From NCBI RefSeq assembly GCF_001422285.1, contig NZ_LMMO01000003.1, forward strand, positions 201,297 to 265,296: a stretch of 64,000 bases of DNA, given 5' to 3'. Positions 1 through 8,518 of the stretch are shown one piece after another. Both the position numbers and the translations under genes were made by a program. Position 1 is the stretch's first letter, and the number at the start of each line of letters is the position of its first letter. Source of the DNA: Frigoribacterium sp. Leaf263. GTDB lineage: Bacteria; Actinomycetota; Actinomycetes; Actinomycetales; Microbacteriaceae. The notes beneath the pieces are model-generated. The model saw only the letters and a list, made by a program, of their open reading frames with translations, was not told where the DNA came from and made no database searches.

Positions 1-82
1 CTTCCCGCTCGATCGTCGCGGAGCGCATCGCGTAGCAGCCGTCGTCCAGATCCGGGAGGCGCGCCACGAGTAGATTGAGCAT
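1..82 (-). CDS. possible 5' end of a divergent gene (partial)
   Basis: Read on the minus strand, an open frame runs from ATG at 82 (or GTG at 67) to the window edge without a stop. It encodes about 27 residues with no recognisable motif. If real, it is a gene diverging from the adenosine deaminase gene with almost no space between them. The plus strand is also open here in one frame, ending at TAG 71-73, so a same-strand upstream gene is equally possible. Only sequence to the left can decide. Confidence 0.2.
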   Translation of the reverse strand, partial: MLNLLVARLPDLDDGCYAMRSATIERE

Positions 83-83
83 C

Positions 84-1208
84 ATGAGCGCACCGGACAA
101 GGACTACCGCATGCCCGACGGCGGGCCGAAGATCGCCTCCCTCCCGAAGGTGTCGTTGCACGATCACCTCGACGGGGGACTCCGACCGGAGACGATCGTC
201 GAGCTCGCCGCCGAGAGCGGGTTCGATCTGCCGGTCTCGGGCGGGGCCGACGCTCTCGACCGCTGGTTCGTCGAGTCGGCCTCGGCGGGCAACCTCCCCG
301 ACTACCTCGCCACGTTCGACGTGACCGTCGGCGTGATGCAGACCGCGGAGGCCCTCGAGCGGGTCGCTCGCGAGTTCGTCCTCGATCTCGCGGCCGACGG
401 CGTGGTGCACGCCGAGGTCCGCTGGGCCCCCGAGCAGCATCTGCGTGGCGGCCTCTCCCTCGACGACGCCGTCGCGGCCGTGCAGTCGGGCGTCGACGAC
501 GCCGTCGACCAGCTCGCCGACGAGGGGCACGAGCTGTCGGTGGGGCAGATCCTCACCGCGCTCCGACACGAGAACCGGTCCCTCGAGATCGCGACCCTCG
601 CGGTGCGGCACCGTGAGACGGGCGTCATCGGCTTCGACCTCGCCGGGCCCGAGGAGGGGCACCCGGCAGGAGGACACCGCGCGGCCTTCGACCTCCTGGC
701 GCGCGAGTTCTTCCCCGTGACGGTGCACGCCGGCGAGGCGGACGGCCTCGACAGCATCCGGGGCGCGCTCCTCGACGGGCGGGCGCTCCGCCTCGGCCAC
801 GGTGTGCGCATCGCCGAGGACATCCGCGTGGTCCGCAACCGCGGGGATCAGACGACCGTCGAGCTCGGGCCGATCGCCTCGTGGGTCCGTGACCGCGAGA
901 TCGCGCTCGAGCTGTCGCCGCAGTCGAACCTGCAGACCGGTGCGATCTCCGCCTGGGGCTCCGACCTCGACGACCACCCCTTCGACCTGCTGTACCAGCT
1001 GGGCTACCGGGTCACGGTCAACACGGACAACCGCCTCATGAGCGCGACCAGCCTCAGCCGCGAGCTGGCGCTGCTCACGCAGGCCTTCGACTACTCGCTG
1101 TCCGACCTCCAGGCGTTCCAGCTCAACGCCGCCGCCGCGTCGTTCCTGCCCCTCGAGGACCGCGACGATCTCGCGGATCGCATCGCACGCGGCTTCGAGG
1201 GGGTCTGA
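84..1208 (+). CDS. add: adenosine deaminase
   Basis: Zinc-dependent deaminase converting adenosine (and deoxyadenosine) to inosine in cytosolic purine salvage. From ATG 84 the protein has 374 aa. Metal ligands are in HDHLDGG (H26, H28) and in VHAGE (H215, with catalytic E218); the C-terminal NTDNRLMS motif carries D315. SPQSNLQTG is also typical of the family. Three starts are possible: TTG 75, ATG 84 and ATG 111. ATG 111 has the best ribosome site (AAGGA, 7 nt upstream), so the true protein may be 9 residues shorter. The PTS EIIA gene begins 2 nt after the stop, indicating one transcript, and nucleoside phosphorylase lies nearby on the other strand. Confidence 0.93.
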   Translation: MSAPDKDYRMPDGGPKIASLPKVSLHDHLDGGLRPETIVELAAESGFDLPVSGGADALDRWFVESASAGNLPDYLATFDVTVGVMQTAEALERVAREFVLDLAADGVVHAEVRWAPEQHLRGGLSLDDAVAAVQSGVDDAVDQLADEGHELSVGQILTALRHENRSLEIATLAVRHRETGVIGFDLAGPEEGHPAGGHRAAFDLLAREFFPVTVHAGEADGLDSIRGALLDGRALRLGHGVRIAEDIRVVRNRGDQTTVELGPIASWVRDREIALELSPQSNLQTGAISAWGSDLDDHPFDLLYQLGYRVTVNTDNRLMSATSLSRELALLTQAFDYSLSDLQAFQLNAAAASFLPLEDRDDLADRIARGFEGV

Positions 1209-1209
1209 C

Positions 1210-1656
1210 ATGGCGCTCCCCGCGCTGCCGGACAGCGCGATCGTCATCGCGTCGCCGGTCGACGACTGGCGCGCCGCCGTCGGCGTGGTCGGCGCCGCAC
1301 TCGTGGCCTCGGGTGCCGCGCTCGAGGGCTACGGCGACGAGATGGTCCGCATGATCGACGAGCACGGCCCCTACGTGGTCATCGCGCCGGGGCTCGCCCT
1401 GGCTCACGCTCGCCCGGGCGACAGCGTGGTGCGCGACGGCCTCGCCGTGGTGACCCTCGCCGAACCCGTCCCCTTCGGCCATCCGCACAACGATCCCGTG
1501 TCGGTCGTGCTGGGGCTGGCGCTGCCGACGGTCGGCGCCCATCTCGAGTCCGTCGCCGATCTGGCGAACATCTTCAACGACGCGTCCGTCATCCCCGCGC
1601 TGGCGGCGGCCACGACGGCCGACGAGATCCGGCGTCTCATGGGCGTCCCGGCCTAG
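1210..1656 (+). CDS. PTS EIIA component (fructose/mannitol/ascorbate type)
   Basis: Cytosolic phosphocarrier of a sugar phosphotransferase system, 148 aa, a normal length for a single EIIA domain. The phosphorylated histidine is expected to be H66 in PGLALAHAR, which matches the PG-x-A-x-x-HAR signature of the mannitol/fructose-type EIIA fold; ascorbate (UlaC-like) EIIA is the closest guess. It starts 2 nt after adenosine deaminase and is followed 27 nt later by a small EIIB. No membrane EIIC is present, so the transported substrate cannot be named. A nucleoside or pentose link is only suggested by the neighbouring gene. Confidence 0.85.
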   Translation: MALPALPDSAIVIASPVDDWRAAVGVVGAALVASGAALEGYGDEMVRMIDEHGPYVVIAPGLALAHARPGDSVVRDGLAVVTLAEPVPFGHPHNDPVSVVLGLALPTVGAHLESVADLANIFNDASVIPALAAATTADEIRRLMGVPA

Positions 1657-1683
1657 ACCCGGTACCGACACGAAAGCGAACTG

Positions 1684-1956
1684 ATGAAGATCGTCACCAT
1701 CTGCGGAGCCGGCATCGGCAGCAGCGGAATCCTCAAGGTCAACGCCGAGCGCGTCCTGGCCCGACTCGACATCGAGGCCGACGTGGTCGCCGCCGACGTC
1801 GGCTCGATCCGGGATGTCGCCGACGACGCGCAGGTCATCCTGACCTCCGCCGAGTTCGTCGACGCGATCGGCAGCACCTTCGCGGACGTGATCGTGATCG
1901 TCAACCACTTCGACCAGCAGGAGCTCAGCGAGAAGCTGCAGAAGTCGTTGGGCTGA
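1684..1956 (+). CDS. PTS EIIB component (ascorbate/galactitol-like)
   Basis: A 90-aa single-domain EIIB that would pass phosphate from EIIA to the sugar at the membrane EIIC. The N-terminus reads MKIVTICGAGIGSS; C7 in the CGxGxGSS loop is the expected phosphocysteine, as in UlaB/GatB-type proteins. It is the last gene of the deaminase-EIIA-EIIB unit and is followed by a strong hairpin. No EIIC is visible downstream, so the permease must be upstream of the window or elsewhere. Confidence 0.85.
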   Translation: MKIVTICGAGIGSSGILKVNAERVLARLDIEADVVAADVGSIRDVADDAQVILTSAEFVDAIGSTFADVIVIVNHFDQQELSEKLQKSLG

Positions 1957-1975
1957 GCGCCCCTCGGCGCCTCTG

Positions 1976-2018
1976 ACACGGGCACGACCGCGGGAACCCC
2001 TGCCGGTCGTGCCCGTGT
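1976..2018. terminator. bidirectional hairpin terminator
   Basis: Perfect 15-bp inverted repeat: left arm 1976-1990 and right arm 2004-2018 (CGGTCGTGCCCGTGT), with a 13-nt loop. It sits between the converging EIIB and mutase genes. There is no clear T-tract, as is usual in very GC-rich genomes. Confidence 0.75.
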
Positions 2019-2023
2019 GGTGC

Positions 2024-3706
2024 TCAGGACAGCAGTTCGCGCATCCCGGCGTCGAGGTCCGCGACCGAGGCCTCCGCCGTCGCACGGCGGGCTGCCGCGT
2101 CGCCCTCGGCGCTCGACGAGTCGATGTAGACCTTGAGCTTCGGCTCCGTCCCGCTCGGCCGGACGATGACCCGCGAGCCGTCGGTCAGCCAGTACCGCAG
2201 GATGTCCCCGGCGGGGAAGCCGCCGAAGCCGTCGCGGAAGTCGTCGATCCGGTCGACCCGATGCGAGCCGATGGCGGCCGGGGGAGCTGCACGGAGACGG
2301 GCGGTCAGGGCGCCGATCGTGGCGAGGTCGTCGACGCGGATCGAGACCTGCGCGGAGGCGTAGGCGCCGAACCGCTCGTCGAACGCCACCAGGTGCTCCG
2401 AGAGGCTCGAACCGGCGGTGTGCAGTTCCGTCGCCAGGGCGAGCAGATCGACCGCGGCCGAGATGCCGTCCTTGTCGCGGACGACGTCGGGATCGACGAG
2501 ATAGCCGAGGGCCTCCTCGTAGCCGTAGAGGAGACCGCCGACCCGCGAGACCCACTTGAAGCCGGTGAGGGTGTCGGCGTAGTCGAGTCCGTAGACGCGA
2601 GCGATCTCGCGGAGCGCCGGAGACGAGACGATGCTCGCCGCGAGCGTGCCGTCGAGGTCGGCGGCCCGAGCACGTTCGGCCGCGCGCCAGCCGAGGACGG
2701 CGCCGACCTCGTTGCCGCTGAGTCGGCGCCATCCGCCGTCGGACGGGATGGCGACGGCGAGGCGGTCGGCGTCGGGATCGTTGGCGATGATGAGGTCGGC
2801 GCCGACGCGGTCGGCGGTCGCGAACGAGAGATCCATCGCGCCCGGCTCCTCCGGGTTGGGGAACGCCACGGTCGGGAAGTCCGCGTCGGGTGCGCTCTGC
2901 TCGCTGACGGGGATCGGCTCGGCGAAGCCCGCGGTCGCGAACACGCGGCGGGCGACCTCCCAGCCGACGCCGTGGAGGGCCGTGTAGACGACGCGCGGCT
3001 GACGGCCCGTCGGTGCGGTGCCGGCCACGGCAGCGGTCAGCCGGACGTACTCCATGACGAGATCGTCGCCGGCCTCGCTGAAGTCGGTCGAGCGGGGGAT
3101 GCCGTCGGCGGACGACCTCGCGGCCTCCTCGATGCGATCCGCGATCTCCCCGTCGACGGGGGAGACGATCTGCGATCCGGCGTCGACGCCGCCGAGGTAG
3201 ACCTTGTAGCCGTTGTCCTGGGGCGGGTTGTGACTCGCCGTGACCATCACGCCCGCGCTGACGTCGAGGTGACGGACGGCGAACGCCAGGACGGGGGTCG
3301 GCAGGGCCCGCGGCAGGATCGTGGCCCGCACCCCCGCCGCGGCCATGATCTCGGCGGTGTCGCGCGCGAACACGTCGGAGTTCTTGCGCCCGTCGTAGCC
3401 GATGACGATGGAGGGCTCGGTCTCGCGCCCTGTCAGGAACGCCGCGAAGCCCGCGGCCGCCTGGGCGACGAGGACGCGGTTCATGCGACGCGGCCCGGCT
3501 CCGAGGGCGCCGCGGAGACCTGCCGTTCCGAACTCGAGCCTGCCGTCGAACCGGTCGGCCAGATCAGCAGTCGCGTCGACGTCGCCCTCCCGCGCCCGCA
3601 CGATGAGCGAGTCGAGCTCGTCACGCGTCTCGGGGTCGGGATCCTGGTCGCGCCACGCGGTCGCCGCCTCGAGGAGCGCGTCGCCCGTGAGCTCCGCCGC
3701 GGTCAC
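2024..3706 (-). CDS. phosphohexomutase (phosphoglucomutase/phosphomannomutase, long type)
   Basis: Alpha-D-phosphohexomutase superfamily protein, 560 aa, moving phosphate between C1 and C6 (or C5) of sugars. Visible family motifs are the substrate-entry start EFGTAGLRG, the active serine loop TASHNPPQDNGYK (S158) and the metal loop DPDADR. The C-terminal phosphate-binding loop RPSGTEPKLK is also present. The length fits the PGM2/PmmB subgroup, some members of which act as phosphopentomutase. Its GTG start overlaps the stop of purine nucleoside phosphorylase by 4 nt, so conversion of ribose-1-phosphate is a plausible role. Supplying glucose-1-phosphate for the surface-sugar genes is the alternative. 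Confidence 0.88.
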   Translation of the reverse strand: MTAAELTGDALLEAATAWRDQDPDPETRDELDSLIVRAREGDVDATADLADRFDGRLEFGTAGLRGALGAGPRRMNRVLVAQAAAGFAAFLTGRETEPSIVIGYDGRKNSDVFARDTAEIMAAAGVRATILPRALPTPVLAFAVRHLDVSAGVMVTASHNPPQDNGYKVYLGGVDAGSQIVSPVDGEIADRIEEAARSSADGIPRSTDFSEAGDDLVMEYVRLTAAVAGTAPTGRQPRVVYTALHGVGWEVARRVFATAGFAEPIPVSEQSAPDADFPTVAFPNPEEPGAMDLSFATADRVGADLIIANDPDADRLAVAIPSDGGWRRLSGNEVGAVLGWRAAERARAADLDGTLAASIVSSPALREIARVYGLDYADTLTGFKWVSRVGGLLYGYEEALGYLVDPDVVRDKDGISAAVDLLALATELHTAGSSLSEHLVAFDERFGAYASAQVSIRVDDLATIGALTARLRAAPPAAIGSHRVDRIDDFRDGFGGFPAGDILRYWLTDGSRVIVRPSGTEPKLKVYIDSSSAEGDAAARRATAEASVADLDAGMRELLS

Positions 3707-4536
3707 AGGGCGGCCACGATGCGGGCGAGCAGGTCGCTGATGACGGGCTCGGCCTCGCGACCGGCCTCGAGCACCTCCTGGTGGCTGAGCGGGGTCGTCT
3801 GGATGCCCGCCGCGAGGTTGGTGATGAGGGACATCCCGAGGATCTCCATGCCCGCCTGTCGAGCGGCGATGGCTTCGAGCGCCGTCGACATGCCGACGAT
3901 GTGACCGCCGATGGCCTTGGCCATCTGCACCTCGGCCGGGGTCTCGTAGTGGGGGCCGCGGAACTGCGTGTAGACGCCCTCGTCGAGGGAGGGGTCGATC
4001 GAGCGGGCGATCCCGCGCAGCCGGGCGGAGTAGAGATCCGTGAGATCGATGAACGTGGCGCCCTCGAGGGGCGAGTCGGCGGTGAGGTTGATGTGATCGC
4101 TGATCAGGACGGGCGTGCCCGGCTTCCAGGTCTCGCGGATGCCCCCGGCGCCGTTGGTCAGGATCATCGTCGTGGCGCCGGTCGCGGCGGCCGTCCGGAC
4201 GCTGTGGACGACGCGTCGGACGCCGTGGTCCTCGTAGTAGTGCGTGCGGGCGCCGATGACCAGGGCGTGCTTGCCCGACGGGAGCAGGATGCTGCGGATC
4301 GAGCCGGTGTGGCCGACGACGGCCGACGCGCTGAATCCGGTGATCTCGGTGGCGGGGATGTCGGCGACCGTCTCGCCGATCAGGTCGGCGGCCTTGGCCC
4401 AGCCGCTCCCGAGCGTGAGGGCGATGTCGTGCCGGTCGACGCCGGTCCTCTCCGCGATCTCCGCCGCAGCGGTACGGGCGACCTCGAAGGGGTCGGCGGA
4501 GCGGTCGTCGAGCGGGTGCGTGGGTGTCTCGGACAT
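3703..4536 (-). CDS. purine nucleoside phosphorylase
   Basis: Trimeric-type PNP, 277 aa, cleaving purine nucleosides with phosphate to free base and (deoxy)ribose-1-phosphate in the cytosol. Motifs in order: phosphate loop LGSGW, VGHTGS, RTHYYED, LTNGAGGI, FRGPHYETPAEV, GMSTALEAIAA, and SLITNLAAG with the base-binding asparagine. ATG 4536 is chosen because a TAGAGT box (4544-4549) lies 7 nt upstream, which suggests a leaderless message. It overlaps the mutase start by 4 nt, so both form one unit for nucleoside breakdown together with the nearby deaminase. Confidence 0.92.
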   Translation of the reverse strand: MSETPTHPLDDRSADPFEVARTAAAEIAERTGVDRHDIALTLGSGWAKAADLIGETVADIPATEITGFSASAVVGHTGSIRSILLPSGKHALVIGARTHYYEDHGVRRVVHSVRTAAATGATTMILTNGAGGIRETWKPGTPVLISDHINLTADSPLEGATFIDLTDLYSARLRGIARSIDPSLDEGVYTQFRGPHYETPAEVQMAKAIGGHIVGMSTALEAIAARQAGMEILGMSLITNLAAGIQTTPLSHQEVLEAGREAEPVISDLLARIVAAL

Positions 4537-4543
4537 GCCCACC

Positions 4544-4549
4544 ACTCTA
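4544..4549 (-). promoter_or_regulatory. -10 box (TAGAGT) for purine nucleoside phosphorylase
   Basis: TAGAGT on the minus strand ends 7 nt before ATG 4536, the spacing expected when transcription starts at the start codon. No -35 element was identified. Confidence 0.45.
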
Positions 4550-4604
4550 GAGTCTGCGACCCGGCCGCTCGGCCTGACCCGCGCCTCCTCGGCTCCGCGA
4601 CCCC

Positions 4605-6362
4605 TCAGTCGATGCTGAGCAGGACGTGACCCGACGAGACCGTCTGGCCGACGGTCGCGTCGATGGCGGAGACGACGCCGTCGCGGTGGGCCGTGACGGG
4701 CTGCTCCATCTTCATGGCCTCGAGCACGAGCACGAGATCGCCCTTGACGACCTGCTGCCCCTCGGTGACGGCGAGCTTGACGACCGTCGCCTGCATGGGC
4801 GAGGTCACCGACGAGCCCGTGGCGGTGACGACGCCCGCACGCGACGCTCCCCGTCGCTTCGGAGCGGTCGCCGGAGGCGCGGTGCGGGCGCCGAGACCGG
4901 CGGGCAGCGACACCTCGATGCGCTTGCCGGCCACCTCGACGACGACGGTGGTGCGCTCGTCGTCCGTGCGCGGGGTGCCGGCCTCGCCGCTCCAGGCGGG
5001 GATGGTGTTCTCGAACTCGGTCTCGATCCAGCGGGTGTAGATCGAGAAGGGGGCGCCGTCGGCGGGTGCGAACGCCGGGTCGTCCACGATGACGCGGTGG
5101 AAGGGCAGCACGGTGGGGAGGCCGGCGACCTCGAACTCGGCGAGGGCGCGGCGCGACCGCTCGAGGGCCTCGTCGCGGGTGGCGCCGGTCACGATCAGCT
5201 TGGCGAGCAGCGAGTCGAAGGATCCGCTGATCTCGTCGCCGGCCTGGACCCCGCTGTCGACGCGGACGCCGGGCCCGCTGGGGGCCGTGAACACGTGGAC
5301 GGGACCCGGGGCGGGCATGAACCCGCGGCCGGCGTCCTCGCCGTTGACCCGGAACTCGAACGAGTGCCCGCGGGCGATCGGGTCGTCGTAGTCGAGCACG
5401 CCGCCCTCCGCGAGCCGGAACTGCTCGCGGACGAGGTCGATGCCGGTGATCTCCTCGGACACGGGGTGCTCGACCTGCAGCCGGGTGTTGACCTCGAGGA
5501 ACGAGACCGTGCCGTCCTTGCCGATCAGGAACTCGCACGTGCCGGCGCCGACGTAGCCGACCTCGCGGAGGATCGCCTTGGACGACTCGTACAGCTGCGT
5601 CGTCTGCTCGTCGGTCAGGAACGGAGCCGGGGCCTCCTCGACGAGCTTCTGGTGGCGGCGCTGCAACGAGCAGTCGCGGGTCGAGACGACGACGACGTTG
5701 CCGTGCTCGTCGGCGAGGCACTGCGTCTCGACGTGCCGCGGCTGGTCGAGGTACTTCTCGACGAAGCACTCGCCGCGTCCGAAGGCCGCGACGGCCTCGC
5801 GGGTGGCCGAGTCGAACATCTCCGCGACCTCGTCGCGGGTGCGGGCGACCTTGAGGCCGCGTCCGCCGCCGCCGAAGGCCGCCTTGATGGCGACGGGGAG
5901 ACCGTGCTGGTCGACGAACTCGAGCACCTCGTCGGCCCCGGACACGGGGTTCAGCGTGCCCGGCGCGAGCGGGGCGCCGACGCGCTCGGCGATGTGCCGG
6001 GCGGAGACCTTGTCGCCGAGCTGCTCGATGGCCTCGGGCGACGGGCCGATCCAGATCAGGCCGGCGGACTGCACGGCGCGGGCGAAGTCGGCGTTCTCGG
6101 CGAGGAAGCCGTACCCGGGGTGGACCGCGTCCGCTCCGGAGCGACGTGCGACGGCGAGGATCTTGTCGATCACGAGATACGTCTCGGCGCTGGTCGTCCC
6201 GTCGAGGGCGTACGCCTCGTCGGCGAGTCGCGCGTGCTGCGCATCGCGATCCTGATCGGCGTAGACAGCGACGGAGCCGATGCCGCTGTCACGCGCGGCC
6301 CGGATCACCCGGACGGCGATCTCTCCACGGTTGGCGATGAGGACCTTGCTGATACGCGGCAT
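4605..6362 (-). CDS. accA3: acyl-CoA carboxylase alpha chain: biotin carboxylase plus biotin carrier
   Basis: Alpha subunit (585 aa) of an acetyl/propionyl-CoA carboxylase; it carboxylates biotin with ATP and bicarbonate to feed fatty-acid synthesis. N-terminal biotin carboxylase domain (about 1-445): [13 protein letters not shown], the ATP-grasp glycine loop [10 protein letters not shown], and [15 protein letters not shown] flexible Ala/Pro-rich linker follows (about 480-515). The C-terminal biotinyl domain carries EAMKMEQP with K551 as the biotin site. A TATGCT box lies 8 nt upstream of ATG 6362. The matching beta and epsilon chains are at 11.9-13.8 kb and the ligase that biotinylates it at 13.9 kb. 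The symbol is by analogy with the mycobacterial gene. Confidence 0.93.
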   Translation of the reverse strand: MPRISKVLIANRGEIAVRVIRAARDSGIGSVAVYADQDRDAQHARLADEAYALDGTTSAETYLVIDKILAVARRSGADAVHPGYGFLAENADFARAVQSAGLIWIGPSPEAIEQLGDKVSARHIAERVGAPLAPGTLNPVSGADEVLEFVDQHGLPVAIKAAFGGGGRGLKVARTRDEVAEMFDSATREAVAAFGRGECFVEKYLDQPRHVETQCLADEHGNVVVVSTRDCSLQRRHQKLVEEAPAPFLTDEQTTQLYESSKAILREVGYVGAGTCEFLIGKDGTVSFLEVNTRLQVEHPVSEEITGIDLVREQFRLAEGGVLDYDDPIARGHSFEFRVNGEDAGRGFMPAPGPVHVFTAPSGPGVRVDSGVQAGDEISGSFDSLLAKLIVTGATRDEALERSRRALAEFEVAGLPTVLPFHRVIVDDPAFAPADGAPFSIYTRWIETEFENTIPAWSGEAGTPRTDDERTTVVVEVAGKRIEVSLPAGLGARTAPPATAPKRRGASRAGVVTATGSSVTSPMQATVVKLAVTEGQQVVKGDLVLVLEAMKMEQPVTAHRDGVVSAIDATVGQTVSSGHVLLSID

Positions 6363-6453
6363 AGTCCCTCAGCATATTGGGCGACCCTCACCCTTCTTTG
6401 GATGACGTGCACAAAAAGGCCCCGGAGGCGCGTGACGGGTCCTACAAGGCCGA

Positions 6454-7131
6454 TCAGCCCGCCGACGTCCAGAGTTGGTGCCAGGGCACCCCGAATCCCC
6501 GCACCATCGAGCGCAGCTCGGGCAGCGAGAGCCCGACGACGGCGCTCGGCGTCCCGTCGATCCGGGTGATGAAGGCCGCCGCGCGCCCGTCGATGGTGAA
6601 CGCCCCCGCGACCTCGAGCGGTTCGCCGGTCGCCACGTAGGCGGCGAGCTCGTCGGGGTCGAGGTCGTCAGCGAATGTGAGCTCGGCGCTCGCGACCCGC
6701 CCCGCGCCTCCCTCGGGGAACGCGTCGTCGCGGCGGGGTGCGCCGCCCCGGTGGTCGATCAGCCAGTGCCCCGACCAGAGGATGCCGTGGCCGATCTCGG
6801 CCATGCGTCGCCAGCGCTCGAGCGCGATGAGGGGGTCGTGCGGCTTCCCGTGCACCTCGCCGTCGAACTCGAAGGCGGAGTCGCCGCCGAGCACCAGACC
6901 GTCGAGGGCGCCCCCGTCGAGGCGGGTGTCGAGCACGGCCTCGGCCTTCGCCCGTGCCAGCAGCGCCACGGTCTCGGGGGCGGTGAGCGCACGCCCCGCC
7001 TCGGTCTCGGCGATAGCGACCGCGGCGTCCTCGTCGACGCCCGGGCTGATGAGGACGGGCTCGATGCCGGCAGCGCGCAGCAGCGACAACCGGGCCGGGG
7101 AGGTGCTCGCCAGGTAGAGGGGTACGGTCAT
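6454..7131 (-). CDS. maf: Maf-family nucleotide pyrophosphatase
   Basis: Predicted house-cleaning nucleoside triphosphate pyrophosphatase (225 aa) that hydrolyses non-canonical or selected NTPs to NMP. N-terminal LASTSPARLSLLR is the Maf substrate loop. GGDSAFEFDGEVHGKP carries the catalytic Asp and Lys, and EVAGAFTIDGRAAAFI is the usual C-terminal motif. A short insertion (PRRDDAFPEGG) sits in the variable mid-region. ATG 7131 faces the RNA methyltransferase start only 26 bp away. The accA3-maf adjacency is conserved in actinobacteria. Confidence 0.9.
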   Translation of the reverse strand: MTVPLYLASTSPARLSLLRAAGIEPVLISPGVDEDAAVAIAETEAGRALTAPETVALLARAKAEAVLDTRLDGGALDGLVLGGDSAFEFDGEVHGKPHDPLIALERWRRMAEIGHGILWSGHWLIDHRGGAPRRDDAFPEGGAGRVASAELTFADDLDPDELAAYVATGEPLEVAGAFTIDGRAAAFITRIDGTPSAVVGLSLPELRSMVRGFGVPWHQLWTSAG

Positions 7132-7157
7132 GCCGACCAGCCTGTCAGACTCGTCGC

Positions 7158-8399
7158 ATGGGAGACATGCTGGGCCGAGAGGTCGAACTGGACGTGACGG
7201 GCATCGCACACGGGGGGATCTCGGTCGCACGGCTCGACGGGCGCGTCGTGTTCGTGTCCGACACGCTGCCGGGCGAGCGCGTCGTCGCGCGCATCACCGA
7301 GGACCGCAAGAAGTCGTTCTGGCGGGCCGAGACCGTGGCCGTCACGACGCCGAGCGAGCACCGCCGACCGCACGTCTGGTCGGCGGCGGCGCTCGAGGTC
7401 GACCCCGCCCAGCGCGCCGGAGGAGCGGAGTTCGGTCACATCGAGCTGTCGCACCAGCGGGAGCTCAAGCGGCAGGTGCTCCGGGACGCCCTGACCCGCA
7501 CGGGCGGGCTCGACGCCGAGCGGTCCGACGTCGAGGTCCGCGCGCTGCCCGGCGACGACGAGCGCGGCGGCACCGGCTGGCGCACCCGCGTGCGGCTGCA
7601 CGTCGACGCCGACGGTCGCACCGGCCCCTACGCGGCCCGATCGCACACGGTCGTCCGCGTCGACGACCTGCCGCTCGCGACCCCCGAGCTGGTCGAGGCC
7701 GCCCCGCTCGGCGACTCGTTCCCGGGCGAGGCCCATGTGGACGTCCTGGCCCCGAGCGTCGGCGGCGCTCGACTCATCATCGGCGACCAGTCCCGCACGA
7801 CGATCTACGAGACCGTCGGCGACCGCGAGTTCCGGCTCGACGATCGCGGCTTCTGGCAGGTGCACCGCGAGGCCGCCTCGACTCTCACCACCGCGGTGCA
7901 GCAGGCGATCCGACCCGACCTCTTCGATCCGAAGGCCGCGAACCTCGACCTCTACGGCGGCGTCGGTCTGCTCGCGGCGGCCGTCGGTGACGCCTTCGGC
8001 CCCGGGACGCGCATCACGAGCGTCGAGAGCGACGAGCGCGCCACCGAGCACGCGTCCGAGAACCTGGCCGACTGGCTCGGGGCGTCGGCGGTCACCGGGC
8101 GCGTCGAGCGGTGGATCCGTCAGACGGCCGCGCAGGCCGGTGCGCTCGAACGAGGTCGTCACAGCGCCTCGACGATCGTCCTCGACCCGCCGCGCTCGGG
8201 TGCGGGGCGCGAGGTCGTGACCGAGATCGCCGGTCTCGGCCCGGCGCAGATCGTGTACGTGGCCTGCGATCCGGTGGCCCTGGCCCGCGACATCGCGCTC
8301 TTCCGCGACCACGGGTACGACGTCGACGCCCTGAGCGCGTTCGACCTGTTCCCGAACACGCACCACGTCGAGACCGTCGCCCGACTCGTCCGGGTCTGA
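7158..8399 (+). CDS. TRAM-domain 5-methyluridine RNA methyltransferase (TrmA/RlmD family)
   Basis: SAM-dependent uracil-C5 RNA methyltransferase, 413 aa. The N-terminal TRAM domain (about 1-62) binds RNA. The Rossmann core has LDLYGGVGLLA (SAM loop), VESD, LDPPRSGAG, nucleophile C370 in YVACDP and the general base E405 in THHVE. The iron-sulfur cysteines of E. coli RlmD-type enzymes are missing: the expected CGGC reads AGGA near residue 89. The target RNA is therefore uncertain. ATG 7158 is taken because a CAGACT box lies 6 nt upstream; ATG 7167 is an alternative. It is divergent from maf. Confidence 0.87.
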   Translation: MGDMLGREVELDVTGIAHGGISVARLDGRVVFVSDTLPGERVVARITEDRKKSFWRAETVAVTTPSEHRRPHVWSAAALEVDPAQRAGGAEFGHIELSHQRELKRQVLRDALTRTGGLDAERSDVEVRALPGDDERGGTGWRTRVRLHVDADGRTGPYAARSHTVVRVDDLPLATPELVEAAPLGDSFPGEAHVDVLAPSVGGARLIIGDQSRTTIYETVGDREFRLDDRGFWQVHREAASTLTTAVQQAIRPDLFDPKAANLDLYGGVGLLAAAVGDAFGPGTRITSVESDERATEHASENLADWLGASAVTGRVERWIRQTAAQAGALERGRHSASTIVLDPPRSGAGREVVTEIAGLGPAQIVYVACDPVALARDIALFRDHGYDVDALSAFDLFPNTHHVETVARLVRV

Positions 8400-8518
8400 T
8401 CGGCCCGGGAGGCGCCCGTCGGGGCGACTCCGGCGGCGGGGCGGTACCGCCGGTACGATGTCCGACGTGCACGCCCGGGATCTCAGGGACCCGGACGCAC
8501 GTCGAGCGAAGGAACACC

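Noticed and set aside
2009-3904. Long open frame (about 630 codons) on the plus strand opposite the phosphohexomutase
   Set aside because: Antisense to a clear enzyme gene. Its composition (Arg/Gly/Asp/Val-rich, no motifs) is the usual mirror of GC-rich coding sequence. The same holds for many other long opposite-strand frames here.
8441-8450. GCGGTACCGC palindrome upstream of the response regulator
   Set aside because: Ten bases, common by chance at this GC content, and not placed over a recognisable promoter element.
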